Positions 27,458 to 34,676 of a stretch of 64,000 nt of DNA are shown here, in pieces. The stretch comes from JAFAMS01 sp049520515. GTDB lineage: Bacteria > Vulcanimicrobiota > Vulcanimicrobiia > Vulcanimicrobiales > Vulcanimicrobiaceae. The notes under the pieces were generated by a model. The model did no database searches, was not told where the DNA came from, and was given only the letters and a program-made list of their open reading frames with translations. A program made the position numbers and the translations under genes. Numbering within the stretch: the first letter of the stretch is position 1; each line of letters begins with the position of its first letter. Location of the stretch: NCBI GenBank assembly GCA_049520515.1, contig JBEKPS010000010.1, positions 73,558-137,557 on the forward strand. The letters run 5' to 3'.

Positions 27458-28159
27458 GTGGAAAACTTACCCCGCTTAGACGAAATCGGCCGCTTGGTCG
27501 GCGATCCGTCGCGCGCGACGATGCTCGAAGCCTTGATGGATGGCCGCGCCTGGACCGGACGTGAGCTTGCGCATTTCGCGAGCGTCAGTCCCTCGACGGC
27601 GAGCTCACATTTGCAGCGTCTGGTGAACGGAGCGCTGCTAACCGTCCTCGCGCAAGGCCGCAATCGCTACTACCGCATTGCGACGCCATACATTGCGCAT
27701 GCACTTGAATCGCTCATGGCACTCGCACCGGCGCGCGCGCCGCGCCATCCCTCCGAGCGCCGCATTGCTAGCGACCTCGCAGCCGCCCGCTTTTGCTACG
27801 ATCATCTTGCGGGAAGACTCGGAGTCGGCCTCACGGACGCACTCGTTGCGCGCGGAGCGATCACGTTTTCGGACGCCGGCGGTGCGTTGACCGACTCCGG
27901 CGCTGCGCTCTTTCGGCACCTCGACATCGAGCTCGCGGCACAGCGTGGTCGCCGCGTCGTGTGTCGTCCATGTTTGGATTGGAGCGAACGGCGCCCGCAC
28001 ATCGCGGGCGTCGCCGGCTCGGCTCTGGGACGGGTTGCGCTCGAGCGTAAATGGGTCGAGCGCAAGCGCAACAGCCGTGCGCTCACGCTCACACCGCTTG
28101 GAGCGAACGCGCTCAAAGAACTTTTTGGTATCGATCTTGTTCCAAGTTCGGAGGATTAA
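27458..28159 (+). CDS. ArsR-type winged-helix transcriptional regulator
   Basis: 233 residues. The N-terminal winged helix (about 5-75) reads EIGRLVGDPSRATMLEALMD, WTGRELAHFASVSPSTASSHLQRL and GRNRYYRIATP. The recognition helix is SPSTASSHLQRL. The C-terminal half (100-225) has CRPCLDWSERRPHIAG with two cysteines that could sense metal or redox, and repeats a second wing-like LTLTPLGANALKELF. Such two-part ArsR proteins often regulate adjacent operons. GTG start at 27458; the NIPSNAP gene follows by one base. Confidence 0.85.
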   Translation: MENLPRLDEIGRLVGDPSRATMLEALMDGRAWTGRELAHFASVSPSTASSHLQRLVNGALLTVLAQGRNRYYRIATPYIAHALESLMALAPARAPRHPSERRIASDLAAARFCYDHLAGRLGVGLTDALVARGAITFSDAGGALTDSGAALFRHLDIELAAQRGRRVVCRPCLDWSERRPHIAGVAGSALGRVALERKWVERKRNSRALTLTPLGANALKELFGIDLVPSSED

Positions 28160-28160
28160 C

Positions 28161-28472
28161 GTGGCAATAACCGTCTTCATCCGCTATCAACTCGATCCGT
28201 TCAAGCGCGACAAGTTCGAAGACTACGCGCGCAAGTGGCTGGCGATCATCCCGAAATGCGGCGGCCGCGTCGACGGTTACTGGATGCCGCATGAAGGCAC
28301 CAACAATATTGCATTTGGGTTGATCTCGTTCGACAGTTTGGCCGATTACGAAGCCTATCGCGCGCGCTTGCGCGCAGACGATGAAGGGATGAAGAACTTT
28401 CGCTTCGCGGAGAGCGAGCAGCTGATCTTAGCCGAGGAGCGCACGTTCTTGCGGCGCGTGGAGAAGAGTTAG
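28161..28472 (+). CDS. NIPSNAP family protein
   Basis: 103 residues of ferredoxin-like dimeric alpha-beta barrel type: FIRYQLDPFKRDKFEDYARK, PKCGGRVDGYWMPHEGTNN, then IAFGLISFDSLADYEAYR. Function of bacterial NIPSNAPs is unclear. GTG 28161 has a strong GGAGG at 28150-28154. It is probably expressed with the ArsR-type gene. Its stop overlaps that of the convergent DUF1345 gene by three bases. Confidence 0.9.
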   Translation: MAITVFIRYQLDPFKRDKFEDYARKWLAIIPKCGGRVDGYWMPHEGTNNIAFGLISFDSLADYEAYRARLRADDEGMKNFRFAESEQLILAEERTFLRRVEKS

Positions 28473-29137
28473 TGCAGTAAGTTCGAGATCAAATTGATCC
28501 CGAGCGCCAAGATCGCGGTGTTGTACGCGAACGAGACGAGGCCGTGCAGGAGCACCATCCGGCGAATTCCGGCGTCGTTGACTTGCACGTCGGAAACTTG
28601 AAACGTCATGCCGATGACAAACGCGAAATAGAGGAAATCGTAGTCGTCCGGTTCCGGCGTTTCCGGAAATGTCAAACCGTCGCACGGCGTACCGTCGTCG
28701 CGATAAAACAGATGCGCGTATCGGAGTGCGTATGTGGCGTGCGTCAGGCACCAACCGAGGATCGCGCTTGCGATCGCGACGCCGATTGCGAATTCTATCT
28801 CGCCCGGCGGGCGAACATTGGGCCCCTTGCCGAGGATCGAGATCGCGCCGGCCAGGCCCGCCGCCGCGCTTAGGACCGTAATGCTCAAGACGACGTTGCG
28901 GCCGGGATCGTTCTGCGCGGCCCGAAGTCGCGTGCGGTTCTGATCGTCGCGAAAGGCAAAGACGAAATAGCCGATTAGGATCGCAAGTGCAGCGATGTCG
29001 TACGTGAGCACGACGCGCACGGCTCCATGAATCCATCTCGGCGCAAACACGCTCGTGCAAATACCGGCGATGAGCGCCATCGAGAAGACAACAGCTCGGG
29101 CTTGCCATGGCGTCCAAACGCGAATGGTCTGGTTCAT
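28469..29137 (-). CDS. DUF1345 family membrane protein
   Basis: 222 residues with about six membrane helices. The family signature LTFPETPEPDDYDFLYFAFV, then IGMTFQVSDVQVND is intact, preceded by a HATYALRYAHLFY helix. Function unknown. ATG 29137 overlaps the upstream FAD-monooxygenase stop by ATGA; the longer ORF start at 29170 is inside that gene and lacks a case. Confidence 0.88.
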   Translation of the reverse strand: MNQTIRVWTPWQARAVVFSMALIAGICTSVFAPRWIHGAVRVVLTYDIAALAILIGYFVFAFRDDQNRTRLRAAQNDPGRNVVLSITVLSAAAGLAGAISILGKGPNVRPPGEIEFAIGVAIASAILGWCLTHATYALRYAHLFYRDDGTPCDGLTFPETPEPDDYDFLYFAFVIGMTFQVSDVQVNDAGIRRMVLLHGLVSFAYNTAILALGINLISNLLH

Positions 29138-30372
29138 AGAAACTTCGTCGGTACCGGTGTCGTCATCCACGGACCATGATTGGCGCGAACCGGCGGATCT
29201 CCCAGCATGAAGCGCTCGACCATGGCTCGGATGGGCGAGGGTATCGCGCCGCTCGAGGAAATGCGCTGCGCATACGGCGCCAGGATGCCGAGGCTGCGCT
29301 CGGCTCCGAGGACGCGTAGGAGTTGCGGAAGCAAATTTTGCTGACGCGCGACGCGCTCGACCGCGGGCACCCGTTCGCGCTCCACGCGCCGCAATGCATC
29401 GTCAAGACGCGCGTCGTCATCGCCTTCACGGACGATCGTTGCGATCGTGCGCGCGGCAACGACGGCATCGGCGATCGCGACGTTGATGCCCTGTCCGCCG
29501 ACCGGTGACATCGGATGCGCGGCATCACCAATGAGGAGCAGGCCGGGAACAGTCCAGCGCTTTGCGATTTGCGATACCGTCGGCAAGAGTGCGAGATCGT
29601 CGAAGCCATCGATCTTCGGTTCGATCTTTTGCGGCGCTTGCGCCAGCGCGTGCGCGAAGCGCGCTTGGAGCACTTCAATTCCGCGGGCGCGCATCTCTGC
29701 GTACGAGCCTTTGGGAATGAGCCAGCCGATTTGCGCGCCGTGCGCGGTCGTCGGAAAGGCAAGGAATACTTCGCCGCGGTCGACGACGACTTGAACGCGA
29801 CGACCTTCACCGGTCCCTGAAGCCCAAATCAGATCGAAGGGGACGCTGGTATTGCGCAGTGCGATCTGCGCGTCGCGGCGCGCGACGGAGAAGCGGCCGT
29901 CCGCGGCAATCACGATTCGCGCGCGGATTTGTTCCTCTTGCTTGTCGTGGACGATCGTGATGCCTGCGACACGATTGTTTTCTTTGACGATACCGCGCAC
30001 GCGCGATCCGAGCTCCACGAGCGCGCCGGCGTTGCGCGCTTCCTCGGCGAGAAGTCCGAGCAGTGCGGCCTGCGGAACTTGGCGTATGCGTTTGCCGCCT
30101 TCGCCGATGAGATCGATATTGTAGATCTTGCCGCGCAGTACGAGCGTGATACCGGCGGGATCGCCGCCGCCGAGCTTCCAGACGCGTTCGCGCAAGCCGA
30201 TGTCTTCGAAGATCTGCTGCGTGCCGGGTGTAATCGTTTCGCCGCGATACGCACGTTCGAACGACGGCCCCGACTCGAAAATCGCGACGTGCGCGCGGCT
30301 GCGCGTCAGAAGAAGACCTGCGAGGAGTCCGGCCGGACCCGCACCGACGACGACCACGTCGAAGAAACGCAC
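29134..30372 (-). CDS. FAD-dependent monooxygenase (PHBH/UbiH family)
   Basis: About 412 residues. FAD Rossmann motif FDVVVVGAGPAGLLAGLLL at the N-terminus, the DG motif ARIVIAADGRFS, and the second FAD motif LLLIGDAAHPMSPVGGQGIN. The family hydroxylates aromatic or polyketide substrates, or reduces geranylgeranyl groups; substrate cannot be told. GTG 30372 is preferred because GGAG precedes it and leaves 56 bp to the divergent rdgB; TTG 30420 would leave eight bases. It is coupled to the DUF1345 gene. Confidence 0.85.
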   Translation of the reverse strand: MRFFDVVVVGAGPAGLLAGLLLTRSRAHVAIFESGPSFERAYRGETITPGTQQIFEDIGLRERVWKLGGGDPAGITLVLRGKIYNIDLIGEGGKRIRQVPQAALLGLLAEEARNAGALVELGSRVRGIVKENNRVAGITIVHDKQEEQIRARIVIAADGRFSVARRDAQIALRNTSVPFDLIWASGTGEGRRVQVVVDRGEVFLAFPTTAHGAQIGWLIPKGSYAEMRARGIEVLQARFAHALAQAPQKIEPKIDGFDDLALLPTVSQIAKRWTVPGLLLIGDAAHPMSPVGGQGINVAIADAVVAARTIATIVREGDDDARLDDALRRVERERVPAVERVARQQNLLPQLLRVLGAERSLGILAPYAQRISSSGAIPSPIRAMVERFMLGDPPVRANHGPWMTTPVPTKFL

Positions 30373-30428
30373 GCGCGCATCTTTCTCCGCGGGAGTGACG
30401 GACCTGCGGCCAAAACTCAAAGTACGCG

Positions 30429-31016
30429 ATGCGACTTTTCGCGGCGACGAAGAATGCAGGCAAGCTGAGGGAGCTGCAGGAGCTTTTTTTGGCTTTCGAT
30501 GTCGACATCTTGACGTTTCCTGACTACGCCGATCCCGAGGAAACTGCGGACACCTATGCAGGCAATGCAGCGATCAAAGCGCGCGCTCTTCACGAGCAGC
30601 TTAAGGCTGCCGGCGTGGAAGGCGAGGTAATCGCGGATGATTCGGGTCTCGAGATTGCGGCGCTCGGCGGCCGGCCGGGCGTGCATTCGGCACGTTACGG
30701 TGGACCGAACGCGACGTGGGCGGAGCGTCGCGCTTCAATCTTGCGCGAAGTTGCGGAGAGTGGTGCGAACGATCGGCGCGCGAGATTCATCTGCGCGCTG
30801 TGTTTTATCGATGCGGACGGACGCGAGTTGACCGCGCACGGTGTTGCCGATGGTGAACTTTCGCGCGATGAGCAAGGCCAGCTCGGTTTCGGGTACGACC
30901 CGATCTTTTACGATCCATCAGAGCGCGCGACGTACGGTGAGATCTCCGATGAGGAGAAGAACAAGATCAGTCATCGCGCAAAAGCCGTGACGCAATTGAT
31001 GGAAATGATTCGGTAA
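30429..31016 (+). CDS. rdgB: XTP/dITP (non-canonical purine NTP) diphosphatase
   Basis: 195 residues. ATKNAGKLRELQELF at the N-terminus, VIADDSGLEIAALGGRPGVH (active-site Asp), then SARYGG, and GQLGFGYDPIFYDP near the C-terminus are the HAM1/RdgB signatures. It removes ITP, dITP and XTP from the nucleotide pool. Length is normal for the family. Divergent from the monooxygenase gene and followed by three tRNA genes. Confidence 0.95.
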   Translation: MRLFAATKNAGKLRELQELFLAFDVDILTFPDYADPEETADTYAGNAAIKARALHEQLKAAGVEGEVIADDSGLEIAALGGRPGVHSARYGGPNATWAERRASILREVAESGANDRRARFICALCFIDADGRELTAHGVADGELSRDEQGQLGFGYDPIFYDPSERATYGEISDEEKNKISHRAKAVTQLMEMIR

Positions 31017-31029
31017 TAATGCTCGCAGT

Positions 31030-31058
31030 TTGTCATCGAGCCGGAAGTGTGGCACAAT
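31030..31058 (+). promoter_or_regulatory. Sigma70-type promoter for tRNA-Pro
   Basis: TTGTCA (31030-31035), 17-bp spacer, CACAAT (31053-31058). Predicted start about 31065, just before the tRNA at 31068. Confidence 0.5.
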
Positions 31059-31067
31059 GGCAACCGT

Positions 31068-31144
31068 CGGGACGTAGCTCAGCTTGGTAGAGCGGTGCGT
31101 TTGGGACGCACAGGCCGCAGGTTCAAGTCCTGTCGTCCCGACCA
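31068..31144 (+). tRNA. tRNA-Pro(TGG)
   Basis: Acceptor CGGGACG pairs with CGTCCCG (31134-31140); anticodon stem GTGCG/CGCAC holds loop TTTGGGA with anticodon TGG. T-loop GTTCAAGTC. CCA is encoded (31142-31144). Confidence 0.97.
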
Positions 31145-31158
31145 CTATCCGTTTCCGT

Positions 31159-31234
31159 GCGCCCGTGGTCTAACGGATAAGGCATCAGCCTTCTAAGCTG
31201 AGAGATGGGGGTTCGATTCCCTCCGGGCGCGCCA
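31159..31234 (+). tRNA. tRNA-Arg(TCT)
   Basis: Acceptor GCGCCCG pairs with CGGGCGC (31224-31230); anticodon stem TCAGC/GCTGA holds loop CTTCTAA with anticodon TCT. T-loop GTTCGATTC. CCA encoded. It is 14 bp after tRNA-Pro, so likely one transcript. Confidence 0.97.
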
Positions 31235-31295
31235 GCTTCTCAAGGGACGCATTCACGCAACTCGAAAAGGGCCGTCCGGGTCGCGCACACTGCGT

Positions 31296-31373
31296 GGTGG
31301 TTGTAGCTCAGCTGGTTAGAGCGCCTGACTGTGACTTAGGAGGCCGCCGGTTCAAATCCGGTCAGCCACCCCA
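31296..31373 (+). tRNA. tRNA-His(GTG)
   Basis: Acceptor GTGGTTG (31297-31303) pairs with CAGCCAC (31363-31369). The extra G-1 (31296) can pair with C73 as expected for tRNA-His. Loop CTGTGAC has anticodon GTG. CCA encoded (31371-31373). Confidence 0.97.
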
Positions 31374-31416
31374 CTTTCTTCAAATGCTGTGCGCCTGGTT
31401 GCCAGGAAGGCGGCAA

Positions 31417-31445
31417 GCGCGGCCGTAAGGGCCGCGCCCGTAAGG
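31417..31445 (+). promoter_or_regulatory. Leader hairpin with duplicated Shine-Dalgarno octamer
   Basis: GCGCGGCC (31417-31424) pairs with GGCCGCGC (31430-31437) around loop GTAAG. The octamer CCGTAAGG occurs across the loop (31423-31430) and again at 31438-31445, where it overlaps the TAAGGAG ribosome-binding site of the next gene. Confidence 0.4.
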
Positions 31446-31453
31446 AGAGGCAT

Positions 31454-32437
31454 ATGCGTCGTACTGTTGCTCTTGTCGCGTTGTTCGCACTGTGCTTCGG
31501 ATTCGCGGTAACAACCGCGCCAAGCGCTGCAGCAACGGGACTTGCATGGGATCAAGTCACGAAGTTTTCGATGGACGGAAGTGTTCCCGAACCGAACTTC
31601 GCGCAGGACTGGCAAACCGCGTCGCAACCCGCGCAGCAACAGCAGCACGGCGGAATGTTCGGGGCGATGACCGCGCAGATGAATGCGGGAATGGCAGCCA
31701 TCCAATCGATGAAAACCGGTATGGCGGAACGCCACTTTGTCGCCGGCAACCTCGAGCGCACCGATAACGTCGCCGCACAAACCGCGACGATCCTCGATTG
31801 TGGCGCACGCACGATCACGTATTTGGATCTTGCGAAGAAGACCTATCGCGTCGTCTCAATGGACCAGCCACAGAGTGCGCCGCATTCAGGCGGCGGACCG
31901 CAAAGTCGTAATTCGCCGATGCAAGACGACGGAACGAAATTTCACATTGCGTATGCCTCTCAAGCGCTCGGGCCGAAGCAGATCGACGGCGTCAACACCG
32001 ACGGCTACAAGGCCGCGATGACGATCACGATAACCAAAGCTGACGGCTCGTCCCAAACAATGCAGACGAACGTGACGCAATATGTCTCCAGCCAGGGAAT
32101 GCCGGCGCAGTCATGTCTCGCCGGTCGTATGGCGAATGCCGGAATGCCCGGCGGAGGTGCCGCCGGAATGGCCGCAATGATGTCGAGCATGAACACGACG
32201 CACATGATCAATGACGCGATGCGCACGCCCAACGGCGATCAGCGGTTCACATTCTCATCGACCGGACCGCCAATGCCGAGCGGGCGGCTCGACATGTTCA
32301 CCGTGTTTCAAATGCAGGCCCAAAACAGTCAGGGCCGTGGATTCGCTTCGATCATCGAGCGCGGCGACGTTCATCCCGTGAGCGACATGGACAAATCGAT
32401 CTTTGGAGTTCCGCCGGACTTTACAAAGGAAACGTAA
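31454..32437 (+). CDS. Secreted Met/Gln-rich protein of unknown function
   Basis: 327 residues. Signal peptide MRRTVALVALFALCFGFAV with cleavage near SAAA (about residue 27). The mature part has Gln- and Met-rich low-complexity stretches (PAQQQQHGGMFGAMTAQMNAG around 60-80; a GGGAAGMAAMMSSM stretch around 235-248) between beta-rich segments (ATILDCGARTITYLDLAKKT). The layout recalls DUF4412-like periplasmic proteins but I cannot assign it. TAAGGAG precedes the ATG by seven bases. Two bases separate it from the tautomerase gene. Confidence 0.8.
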   Translation: MRRTVALVALFALCFGFAVTTAPSAAATGLAWDQVTKFSMDGSVPEPNFAQDWQTASQPAQQQQHGGMFGAMTAQMNAGMAAIQSMKTGMAERHFVAGNLERTDNVAAQTATILDCGARTITYLDLAKKTYRVVSMDQPQSAPHSGGGPQSRNSPMQDDGTKFHIAYASQALGPKQIDGVNTDGYKAAMTITITKADGSSQTMQTNVTQYVSSQGMPAQSCLAGRMANAGMPGGGAAGMAAMMSSMNTTHMINDAMRTPNGDQRFTFSSTGPPMPSGRLDMFTVFQMQAQNSQGRGFASIIERGDVHPVSDMDKSIFGVPPDFTKET

Positions 32438-32439
32438 GC

Positions 32440-32820
32440 GTGCCATTTGTTCGAATTGACTTGCTCGAAGGTACGTCGGCAGCCTATCGTGCGACGATCG
32501 GTGATGTCGTCTACGAATCGATGCTTAGCGCCTTAAATGTGCCGAAAGACGATAAGTTTCAAGTTATCACGGAGCATCCAGCCGGCGAATTATCGGTTGA
32601 TCCGACGTATTTGGGGATTCAGCGCTCGAGCGCGTGTATCTTTATCCAAGTTACGCTGAACGAGGGGCGTGCGCTGGAACAGAAACGTGCCTTTTACAAG
32701 GCGATCGCTGACGGTCTTCACAACCGTCTGAACGTTCGCCGCGAAGATGTGTTCATCAATCTCGTGGAAGTGAAGAAAGAAAACTGGTCGTTCGGTAACG
32801 GCGAAGCGCAATACGCTTAA
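32440..32820 (+). CDS. Tautomerase family protein
   Basis: 126 residues. Pro2 after the initiator (MPFVRIDLLEG) is the catalytic base of the 4-oxalocrotonate tautomerase superfamily. RSSACIFIQVTLNEGRALEQ, then KRAFYKAIADGL and REDVFINLVEVKKENWSFG match the longer (about 125-130) tautomerase/cis-CaaD-like members. It would interconvert keto and enol forms; substrate unknown. GTG 32440 is two bases after the upstream stop. Confidence 0.88.
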   Translation: MPFVRIDLLEGTSAAYRATIGDVVYESMLSALNVPKDDKFQVITEHPAGELSVDPTYLGIQRSSACIFIQVTLNEGRALEQKRAFYKAIADGLHNRLNVRREDVFINLVEVKKENWSFGNGEAQYA

Positions 32821-32827
32821 ACAAAAA

Positions 32828-32843
32828 TGCCACACATGTGGCA
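32828..32843. repeat. 16-bp inverted repeat upstream of the HNH gene
   Basis: TGCCACA (32828-32834), CA, TGTGGCA (32837-32843). It lies 23 bp before the HNH start. It could be an operator or part of the HNH cassette; nothing in the sequence decides. Confidence 0.45.
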
Positions 32844-32866
32844 CCGTAGTCGTTCATGCTTAACGC

Positions 32867-33406
32867 ATGAAGCAATGCGGAAGGTGTCGCGAGCTAAAAC
32901 CCCTAGAGCAATTCTATCGCAATCGCTCGAAATCAATAGGATATGGATCTTATTGCAAAGCTTGCCAGCATGCGCACTATAAAGAAAGGTACCATTTTAG
33001 AACGAAAGTCCTAAAACAAAAATGGCAACCTTTCAAAACGGAATATCAAGACCGCAACAGGATGCTGTTAGTGGACTACCTCTTGGAGCATCCATGTGTC
33101 GACTGTAATGAGGACGACATTCTTGTCTTGGAGTTCGATCATGTCCGGGGCGTGAAACGTGCGGCAGTCGGAGTGATGGCGAATGCCGGCGCTTCCATTG
33201 AGTCTCTCAAGGCCGAGATCGCAAAGTGTGAAGTCCGATGCGCCAACTGTCACCGGAGGAAAACTATAAAGCAGTTAAATTGGCAGAGTAAGCAGCGAAG
33301 AGCTGTCCGCGTGGCTAAGACCGGTAAACGGGGTCCCAAGGCCGTTGCACTCGACCTCGGGCCCGAGTATAGTTGCTTGGTGCTCGCGCCCTTAGCTCAG
33401 TGGTAG
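32867..33406 (+). CDS. HNH endonuclease-like zinc-binding protein
   Basis: 179 residues. An N-terminal zinc-ribbon with two C-x2-C pairs (QCGRCREL, YCKACQHA), then an HNH-type core: HPCVDCNEDDILVLEFDHVR, and EIAKCEVRCANCHRRKT. Relatives are stand-alone HNH nucleases common in phage and mobile DNA. The gene is visibly more A+T-rich than its neighbours, with AAA/ATA/TTA codons rare elsewhere in the window, which suggests transfer. Its last seven codons and stop lie inside tRNA-Lys(TTT), a 21-bp same-strand overlap; the C-terminal SCLVLAPLAQW is therefore dictated by the tRNA. Confidence 0.82.
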   Translation: MKQCGRCRELKPLEQFYRNRSKSIGYGSYCKACQHAHYKERYHFRTKVLKQKWQPFKTEYQDRNRMLLVDYLLEHPCVDCNEDDILVLEFDHVRGVKRAAVGVMANAGASIESLKAEIAKCEVRCANCHRRKTIKQLNWQSKQRRAVRVAKTGKRGPKAVALDLGPEYSCLVLAPLAQW

Positions 33407-33460
33407 AGCAGTTGGCTTTTAACCAATTGGCCGCAAGTTCGAATCTTGCAGGGCGCACCA
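33386..33460 (+). tRNA. tRNA-Lys(TTT)
   Basis: Acceptor GCGCCCT pairs with AGGGCGC (33450-33456). Loop CTTTTAA, anticodon TTT. T-arm GTTCGAATC. CCA encoded. The 5' 21 bases overlap the end of the HNH gene. Confidence 0.97.
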
Positions 33461-33470
33461 AAATCAGCAG

Positions 33471-33503
33471 CGCGGCGTCTTAACTGAGCGCCGCGTTTGT
33501 TTT
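33471..33503 (+). terminator. Intrinsic terminator after tRNA-Lys(TTT)
   Basis: CGCGGCG (33471-33477) pairs with CGCCGCG (33489-33495), then TTTGTTTT. The loop contains the stop codon of the convergent hydrolase gene, so the terminator overlaps that gene's 3' end. Confidence 0.75.
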
Positions 33504-34208
33504 GTGAAACTCGTCGATCCAGTTCGTCAAAGCTCGCGAGATCGCCGCGACCGGTACGACTTTGAACGGATGACTTTGTCCCTTGAACACGACCAGTCGG
33601 CTGTTAGGGAAAAGCTTGTTCAACGCGGTGGATTCGTCCAGCGGCACAATTTGGTCGTTGTCGGAGGCGATCAACATTACCGGCTGTGTGATCGCGCGGA
33701 AATCATCAATGCTGAGCGGCGCCTTGCGCCCCAGCTCGCGGAAATACTCATTCGTCAGCTGCACGAGCGTCACCCAATCCTGCGGATGATGCGTTTGGAT
33801 GAGCTCTTCCATGCGGCCGGGGTTACGCTCTCGCATGCGCTTCGGATCGGCGAGGTGCGTCCAGTGCGCGACGGTGCGTGCGTCGAATATGTACTTCACC
33901 GCCAGCGCCGAAACCGCGATGAAGCGCTGCGGAAAATGGCGTGCGAGATAGAGAGCGAGATATCCGCCGGAACTGTAGCCGAAGACATACGTCCGCGCGA
34001 GCGCGCGCGCGTCCATCTGCGCGATGACGTCGGTCGCCATTTCTTCGATCGAGAATCGTTTGGGCAGCGGGCGGCCTCCCTGCCCGACAAGATCCGGCGC
34101 GAAGACCTCCACGTACGGCGACAATTCATCGGTAAGCGGCTGCATCGTCGCTCCCGATCCGTTCACCCCATGAATCACGACGAGTGACGGTTTCGCACCG
34201 GTGTGCAT
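33480..34208 (-). CDS. Alpha/beta-fold hydrolase
   Basis: 242 residues. Oxyanion HGVNGSG near residue 13, nucleophile Ser in VFGYSSGGYLALYLA (about residue 98), acid Asp in MLIASDNDQIVP and base His in FKGQSHPF complete the triad. No signal peptide, so cytosolic. The VNGSG turn and compact lid resemble esterases or C-C hydrolases; substrate unknown. Its 3' end is used by the tRNA-Lys terminator. Confidence 0.88.
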   Translation of the reverse strand: MHTGAKPSLVVIHGVNGSGATMQPLTDELSPYVEVFAPDLVGQGGRPLPKRFSIEEMATDVIAQMDARALARTYVFGYSSGGYLALYLARHFPQRFIAVSALAVKYIFDARTVAHWTHLADPKRMRERNPGRMEELIQTHHPQDWVTLVQLTNEYFRELGRKAPLSIDDFRAITQPVMLIASDNDQIVPLDESTALNKLFPNSRLVVFKGQSHPFKVVPVAAISRALTNWIDEFHKTNAALS

Positions 34209-34263
34209 CCGCGCGCGGTTCGACGCGGGGAGTGCAGTTCCGCGCGGTGAAAAGCGTCGAGGC

Positions 34264-34338
<75 letters not shown>

Positions 34339-34347
34339 AGTCCGAGC

Positions 34348-34381
34348 CGGCCGCCTCCGCAGGAGAGCGGCCGCTCTCTTT
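34348..34381 (+). terminator. Terminator after tRNA-Lys(CTT)
   Basis: CGGCCGC (34348-34354) pairs with GCGGCCG (34367-34373), with an inner CTCC/GGAG stem, followed by CTCTCTTT. Confidence 0.6.
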
Positions 34382-34403
34382 ACCAGCCCTTGCCGCACGA
34401 GCC

Positions 34404-34433
34404 TTGACGCTCGCCGGATAGGTTCCGTATACT
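34404..34433 (+). promoter_or_regulatory. Sigma70-type promoter for tRNA-Leu
   Basis: TTGACG (34404-34409), 18-bp spacer, TATACT (34428-34433). Predicted start about 34440, 20 bases before tRNA-Leu. It may also drive tRNA-Gly and the tig operon. Confidence 0.7.
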
Positions 34434-34459
34434 CGCGAACGTCCGTCGCGGGTCCGTGC

Positions 34460-34541
<82 letters not shown>

Positions 34542-34567
34542 AATTCAAAGCGTTAACCAGGTTCATT

Positions 34568-34642
34568 GCGGAAGTAGCTCAGTGGTAGAGCATCGCCTTG
34601 CCAAGGCGAGGGTCGCGAGTTCAAGTCTCGTCTTCCGCTCCA
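34568..34642 (+). tRNA. tRNA-Gly(GCC)
   Basis: Acceptor GCGGAAG pairs with CTTCCGC (34632-34638). Anticodon stem TCGCC/GGCGA, loop TTGCCAA, anticodon GCC. CCA encoded (34640-34642). The trigger-factor gene begins 34 bp downstream. Confidence 0.97.
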
Positions 34643-34676
34643 TCTCTCGTATCCGGAGGACGCCCCCAAGGCTAGC

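Noticed and set aside
30373..30420. TTG start of the FAD monooxygenase at 30420
   Set aside because: It would leave eight bases to the divergent rdgB and has no ribosome site; GTG 30372 has GGAG.
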